From positions 59,331-123,330 of the forward strand of contig NZ_BAEI01000088.1 of the NCBI RefSeq assembly GCF_000241325.1: a stretch of DNA of 64,000 nt. The letters run 5' to 3'. How positions within the stretch are numbered: position 1 is the stretch's first letter; each line of letters begins with the position of its first letter. The notes beneath the pieces are model-generated. The model ran no database searches and was not told the origin of the DNA. It saw only the letters and a list, made by a program, of their open reading frames with translations. Position numbers and translations under genes: made by a program. The stretch comes from Gordonia polyisoprenivorans NBRC 16320 = JCM 10675 (GTDB lineage: Bacteria; Actinomycetota; Actinomycetes; Mycobacteriales; Mycobacteriaceae). Below are positions 59,902 through 64,000 of this stretch, piece after piece.

Positions 59902-61506
59902 CTACTTGCGCAAGTCCTTTCGTAGGATCTTGCCCGACGCCGACTTCGGGATGGCGTCGATGAACTCGACGGCGCGGACCTTCTTGTGCGGCGCGACCTT
60001 GGCGGCGACGAACTCGATCACCTCGCTCTCGTCGAGGTCGGCATCGGGCTGGGTGACCACGAACGCCTTCGGGATCTCCTCGCCGTCGTCGTCGTTGACC
60101 CCGATCACCGCGGTGTCGGCGATCTTCGGATGCGTCAACAACAACGCCTCCAACTCCGCCGGCGGCACCTGATAGCCCTTGTACTTGATCAGTTCCTTGA
60201 GCCGATCGACGATGTAGACACACCCGGTCGGGTCGACCTGCGCCATGTCACCGGTGTGCAGATAGCCGTCGGCGTCGATCGTGTCGGCCGTGGCCTGCTC
60301 GTTGTTGAGATACCCCAGCATCACGTTGGGGCCCTTGACCCACAGCTCACCGGGCTCGGACAACCCCTCGACGGGAAGCTCGATCTCCGTGCCGGTCCCC
60401 GGGTCAACGATCTTGTTCTCGGTGTTCGGTATCGCCCACCCCGTCGACGACAACGGCGGCTCCTCCACACCCAACGCCGCGGTCGTGTCGATCGGGATGA
60501 GGTGACTGACCGGCGAAAGCTCGCTCATGCCGTAGCCCTGCAACATGTGCAGATCCAGACGCTTGGCCACCGCCTTGCCCAACTCGTCATCGAGCGGGGC
60601 CGCCCCCGACATCATCACCTTCAGCGACGACAGATCGTAGTTGTCGACGATCGGGTGCTTGGCCAGCGCCACGGCGACCGGCGGCGCGATATAAGCGCTG
60701 GTCACCCGATACTTCTGAATGTTCTCGAGGAACTCGACCAGATCGAAGCGCGGCATGATGACCAGACGACCACGGTTGTACAACGCCGCATTCAGCAGCA
60801 CCGTCATCCCGTAGATGTGGAAGAACGGCAGCACCGCGATCACCACGTCATCGGGCGTCATCCCCTGCAACGGCTTGATCTGCGCCACGTTGGCCACCAG
60901 GTTGCGATGGCTCAGCGCAACACCTTTTGGGTTCCCGGTGGTGCCCGAACTGTAGGGCAACGCCGCGACGTGGGTCGCCGGATCGAAGGTGACCTCGGGG
61001 GCAGCCAGATTCGGTGCGAGCAGATCGGCAGCGTTGGGGTGGCCCGTCGCGTCCTGCCCCTCGCCGTCGAGGACGATCACGTTCTCCCCGGCGATACCGA
61101 CCTCGTTCGCCGCCGCGAGCGCTTGCTCGGCCATCGGAGAGATCGTGACCAGCATCTTCGCACCCGAATCCCGAAGCTGCTTCGCGATCTCGGTCGCAGT
61201 GAACAACGCATTGATCGTCGTCGCAGTACCACCGGCGCGCAGGATGCCGTGGAAGACGGTGGCGAACGCGGGGATGTTCGGTGACAGCACCCCCACGACG
61301 TCACCGACCGCGATACCGCGCGCCGCAAGCGCCCCCGCCGCCGCGTTGATCTGACCGATCAGCTGGCCGTACGTGGTCTCCGCACCCGACTTCGGATCAA
61401 CCAGCGCCACCCGTTCCAGATCGGCGTCAGCGATCGACCCGAACAGAAACTCGTAGAGGCTCACATCGGGGATCTCGACATCGGGAAAAGGACTCGCGAA
61501 GCTCAT
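59902..61506 (-). CDS. AMP-binding acyl-CoA ligase, 4-coumarate-CoA-ligase-like
   Basis: A 534-residue adenylating enzyme: YSSGTTGNPKGVALSHRN, GYGMSELSPVSH, GYLHTGDMAQVD, DRLKELIKYKGYQVPPAE and catalytic Lys in SASGKILRKDLRK. The GYGMSE core matches the 4CL/luciferase subgroup, acting on aromatic or fatty acids. GGAGGTGCC precedes ATG 61506. Confidence 0.9.
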   Translation of the reverse strand: MSFASPFPDVEIPDVSLYEFLFGSIADADLERVALVDPKSGAETTYGQLIGQINAAAGALAARGIAVGDVVGVLSPNIPAFATVFHGILRAGGTATTINALFTATEIAKQLRDSGAKMLVTISPMAEQALAAANEVGIAGENVIVLDGEGQDATGHPNAADLLAPNLAAPEVTFDPATHVAALPYSSGTTGNPKGVALSHRNLVANVAQIKPLQGMTPDDVVIAVLPFFHIYGMTVLLNAALYNRGRLVIMPRFDLVEFLENIQKYRVTSAYIAPPVAVALAKHPIVDNYDLSSLKVMMSGAAPLDDELGKAVAKRLDLHMLQGYGMSELSPVSHLIPIDTTAALGVEEPPLSSTGWAIPNTENKIVDPGTGTEIELPVEGLSEPGELWVKGPNVMLGYLNNEQATADTIDADGYLHTGDMAQVDPTGCVYIVDRLKELIKYKGYQVPPAELEALLLTHPKIADTAVIGVNDDDGEEIPKAFVVTQPDADLDESEVIEFVAAKVAPHKKVRAVEFIDAIPKSASGKILRKDLRK

Positions 61507-61677
61507 GGCACCTCCGTTGGACAGGATGATCAGCGCAATCGTATCAACAGTCATTGCCACGTTGTGACGCAGACCTCGGTCGGGTATGTCGCTTTCGCCG
61601 AAGCTGGAACAGATCTCGAACGATGTTTCTGATAACGTCTGTTTCCACATTTGAATCACTCCGTGAATCGAGGCGTC

Positions 61678-62592
61678 ATGCAGCGTGAATCAGCCATCCG
61701 TAAGGCGGTCGCGGTGGCGGCGGCAGCCGCGATCATCGCCGGTGCCGGCATGGCATCGGCGGACCCCAACATCCAGACCCCCGGCGTGGATGACGGCGTG
61801 CCGAACTGCGCGGTGCTCAACGCACGCGCCGCCGCCGGCTACATCGGCACCGGGGCGCCACAACCCTCTCGTCCGATGGACGAGAACTTCGCCCATCCGC
61901 CTCGCGACTGGTGCAACACCGATGTCGGCTACAGTCGCTTGTCGTTCGGCCCGAAAGGCGCCACGTTCTCCGTCCCACCGACGGTGCAAGGCCTGTTCCC
62001 GTACAACAACGCCGAACTCCTCGCCAAACCCGTCTTCGAGCCGGGCCAGACGATGACGATGAGAGTGACCGGCACACAACAGATCCCGACGTGGAACGGC
62101 ACCACCGGTTGGGGGATCTCGAATCGCTCCATCGATCCACTGGGCCTCGAGGTCGCGTGGTTCATGTGGAACGGTTCGGCCGGATTCATGGGCCAGGCCA
62201 GCCAGCTTCTCACCACGCCGTTGTTCCACGCCTTCGCGCAGGACATGCCGCGCGGCTTCTTCATGATGGTCAAAAAGGCCGGAACCCTGCTCCCGCAGAT
62301 CGTCCTCCTCGACCCGAAACTACTTGCCAATCCGCATGATTACTCGATCAAGCTGGACAAGGAGTATGTCAACTTCTTCGTCGACGGACACAATGTCGGT
62401 ACGTTCCGAGATGCTCCGATCGGTACGTGGCACGACATCTCCGGTGGCCCGGTCCCTCTTCTCGGCCAAATGTGGCTCGACTCGAGCTATTGGTTCCCGC
62501 TGCCGATCCCGGAGTTCAACGGACGTTGGCAGTCGGTCGACCTCGCCCGATACCGCCAGGGCCCCAGCGCCACCACACCACTGACCTTCTGA
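61678..62592 (+). CDS. Secreted protein of unknown function
   Basis: A 304-residue protein with a signal peptide (AVAVAAAAAIIAGAGMASA, cleavage after ASA) and a soluble, tryptophan-rich, probably beta-sandwich mature part (WGISNRSIDPLGLEVAWFMW; IKLDKEYVNFFVDGHNVGTF). The phrase VNFFVDGHNVGTF recalls lectin/laminin-G-like folds, but this is weak. Start ATG 61678 with GAGGCG before it. Confidence 0.65.
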   Translation: MQRESAIRKAVAVAAAAAIIAGAGMASADPNIQTPGVDDGVPNCAVLNARAAAGYIGTGAPQPSRPMDENFAHPPRDWCNTDVGYSRLSFGPKGATFSVPPTVQGLFPYNNAELLAKPVFEPGQTMTMRVTGTQQIPTWNGTTGWGISNRSIDPLGLEVAWFMWNGSAGFMGQASQLLTTPLFHAFAQDMPRGFFMMVKKAGTLLPQIVLLDPKLLANPHDYSIKLDKEYVNFFVDGHNVGTFRDAPIGTWHDISGGPVPLLGQMWLDSSYWFPLPIPEFNGRWQSVDLARYRQGPSATTPLTF

Positions 62593-62610
62593 CGCTTCTC
62601 CCGCCCGGCG

Positions 62611-63000
62611 AGCCTCCCATCCGGTGGTCGAGGTGCCGAGGAGCGCCAGCGACGAGCACGCGGCTCGCACCTCGACCAGCGATATATGACGTTCGGCGGT
62701 TCCCCATCCGATGGTCGAGGTGCACGGCGCCCCAGGCGCCGGGCCTCGAGACCTGTTGCACCGATGATTATCCGGGCCACCATGGGTCGAATCCAGCACT
62801 GGTGCAGTCGGTCTCGAGGCTCGCCGCACGCGGCTCGCACCTCGACCAGCGGGGAGGACCGGTCCCTCCCGGATCGCCGCCCCACCCCGCCCGTCCCACC
62901 CCGATGGTCGAGGTGCACGGCGCCCCTGGCGCCGGGCCTCGAGACCCCTTGTGCCGACGGGATTCCGGGCCTCGGACGACACGACACCTCGACCATCGGG
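62611..63000. repeat. Cluster of three inverted-repeat intergenic elements
   Basis: Three elements (about 62623-62680, 62711-62850, 62903-62999) each begin with GRTGGTCGAGGTG and end with the complement CACCTCGACCAKC. Elements 2 and 3 start with nearly the same 44-bp block. The 500-bp gap between the secreted protein and the HNH gene holds no credible gene. Confidence 0.8.
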
Positions 63001-63093
63001 TTGGGGATTATCTCTATGGAGTTCTCAAACAACAGATGCGGTCCCGGCCAGGCCGGGTGCGGGGGAATCAGGCTGTAGTAGAGGCGCTTCGGG

Positions 63094-64000
63094 TCAGGCT
63101 GCGGTGTCGTCGAGTCTCATGGTGCGTCGGTGATACGACGGCACGGGTCGTCGTTTCGGGTCGATGCTGGCGGGTGGGATCAGCCAGGGGTGTCGGTCGA
63201 ATCCCATGATGATGTCCCATCCGTGGTGGTGGACATCGTCGTGGCAGCTGCTGCAGAGGAGGCATCCGTTGTCGAGGTCGGTGGGCCCGCCGTCGGCCCA
63301 GTGGTGCGCGTGGTGTGCTTGGCAGCGGCCGGCGTGTGCTCCGCATTTGATGCACCCGCGGTCACGCACCAACAACGCTTTGCGTTGTCCTGGGGTGAAC
63401 AAGCGCTCTTTGAGTCCGACGTCGAGGGGTACGCCGTCGGGGTTGAGAATGATTCTGGTGATGGTGGTGTCACACGACAATAGTTTGGCGGTGGCTTCGG
63501 TGATGGCACCTATGTTCTGCAAATCGCCGCCGAGTGCGGGGTTGTCGGCTGACAAGGTCCACAACAGGCCGTTGGTGGGTTTGGCTGAGAAGGTGGTGTC
63601 GGCCAAGCCTTGTGCCGCCAACTCCACGATCGTTTCGAACGCGGCCGCGCAGATCTGTTCGGGTGTCCGCGGATCGGGGGATCCGTCGGGCTGGGGCTTG
63701 GGCGCCGACAAGGTTTCCATCAGGGTGCGTGTTTTCTCGCCGGCGACGATGTCGAGGTTCGCCGAGATCTCCAACCGTCCGTCGTCGGTGATGCGGTCGG
63801 TGTAGGAGTTGACCGACTTGTCTTCGGCAGCCGGTAACCCGCCCGGTGTGTCGGCCGCCAACTCGTTACCCAACTGCCGCGCGTAAATGTTGATCTCGGC
63901 GGGAGTGAAACCGGCGAAGTAGTGCGACAGCAGTTTCCGCAGGAACTCGCACCGTTGCACGGTGTCGAGGGGTTCGGGGGACCGGGTGTCGATGTGCGCG
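63094..64000 (-). CDS. DUF222/HNH endonuclease domain protein (13E12 type), 5' truncated by window
   Basis: At least 302 residues of a DUF222 protein; the frame stays open to the window edge (HIDTRSPEPLDTVQRCEF is in frame upstream). The C-terminal HNH region is CIKCGAHAGRCQAHHAHHW, then GGPTDLDNGCLLCSSCHDDVHH, with paired cysteines and catalytic histidines. This multi-copy family resembles the mycobacterial 13E12 repeats; function is unproven. Confidence 0.88.
   Translation of the reverse strand, partial: AHIDTRSPEPLDTVQRCEFLRKLLSHYFAGFTPAEINIYARQLGNELAADTPGGLPAAEDKSVNSYTDRITDDGRLEISANLDIVAGEKTRTLMETLSAPKPQPDGSPDPRTPEQICAAAFETIVELAAQGLADTTFSAKPTNGLLWTLSADNPALGGDLQNIGAITEATAKLLSCDTTITRIILNPDGVPLDVGLKERLFTPGQRKALLVRDRGCIKCGAHAGRCQAHHAHHWADGGPTDLDNGCLLCSSCHDDVHHHGWDIIMGFDRHPWLIPPASIDPKRRPVPSYHRRTMRLDDTAA

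Overview
The window reads as chromosomal DNA of a high-GC mycolic-acid actinobacterium (order Mycobacteriales), most likely Gordonia or a close relative. The evidence is pervasive G/C at third codon positions, frequent GTG starts, stop/start overlaps (ATGA, GTGA, TGATG), and a gene order matching, from memory, the Mycobacterium tuberculosis Rv0489-Rv0525 region in inverted orientation. Genus assignment is inference. No tRNA, rRNA, CRISPR array, IS transposase or phage module was seen.

Conserved backbone, read right to left on the minus strand: gpmA, a GNAT acetyltransferase, senX3-regX3, a cysteine-rich Rv0495c-like protein (plus strand), a Ppx/GppA phosphatase, a greatly enlarged Rv0497-like membrane protein, a TIM-barrel isomerase, a thioesterase, proC, a small HTH protein, ribosomal protein bS22, an NAD-dependent epimerase, a PlsC-type acyltransferase, a SerB-like HAD phosphatase (plus strand), a glutaredoxin-like protein, rex, hemA, hemC, a HemD fusion and hemB. 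The haem series resumes only at the far left with hemL and a histidine phosphatase. About 34.6 kb of accessory genes (roughly 1.5-36 kb) lies between hemB and hemL.

Accessory part: (i) a secreted SGNH lipoprotein and PucR regulator divergent from an amine module (class III aminotransferase, copper amine oxidase, aldehyde dehydrogenase); (ii) a DUF218 protein; (iii) a disrupted DUF559 gene flanked by two oppositely oriented arrays of one 21-bp repeat; (iv) lipid genes (FadE25-like dehydrogenase with a TetR regulator and twin operators, an acyl-CoA ligase divergent from a LuxR-type regulator, an acyl-CoA oxidase-like protein) and several membrane or exported proteins; (v) the most interesting part, 23.4-36.0 kb: two divergent operons around a LacI repressor, with a CUT2-type sugar ABC importer, two different histidinol-dehydrogenase-like enzymes, a double SnoaL-like protein, a nitrilase-type amidase, a double cupin, an alpha/beta hydrolase, an SDR and an HpcH/HpaI aldolase. 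A shared ATACGTATRAATC motif lies before each arm, so the whole looks like one inducible catabolic regulon whose substrate cannot be named from sequence.

Right end: an acyl-CoA ligase, a DUF1361 membrane protein, a secreted protein, about 400 bp of dense inverted-repeat elements, and a 13E12-type DUF222/HNH gene that runs off the window. Most functional calls rest on motifs and remembered family features; no database search was run.
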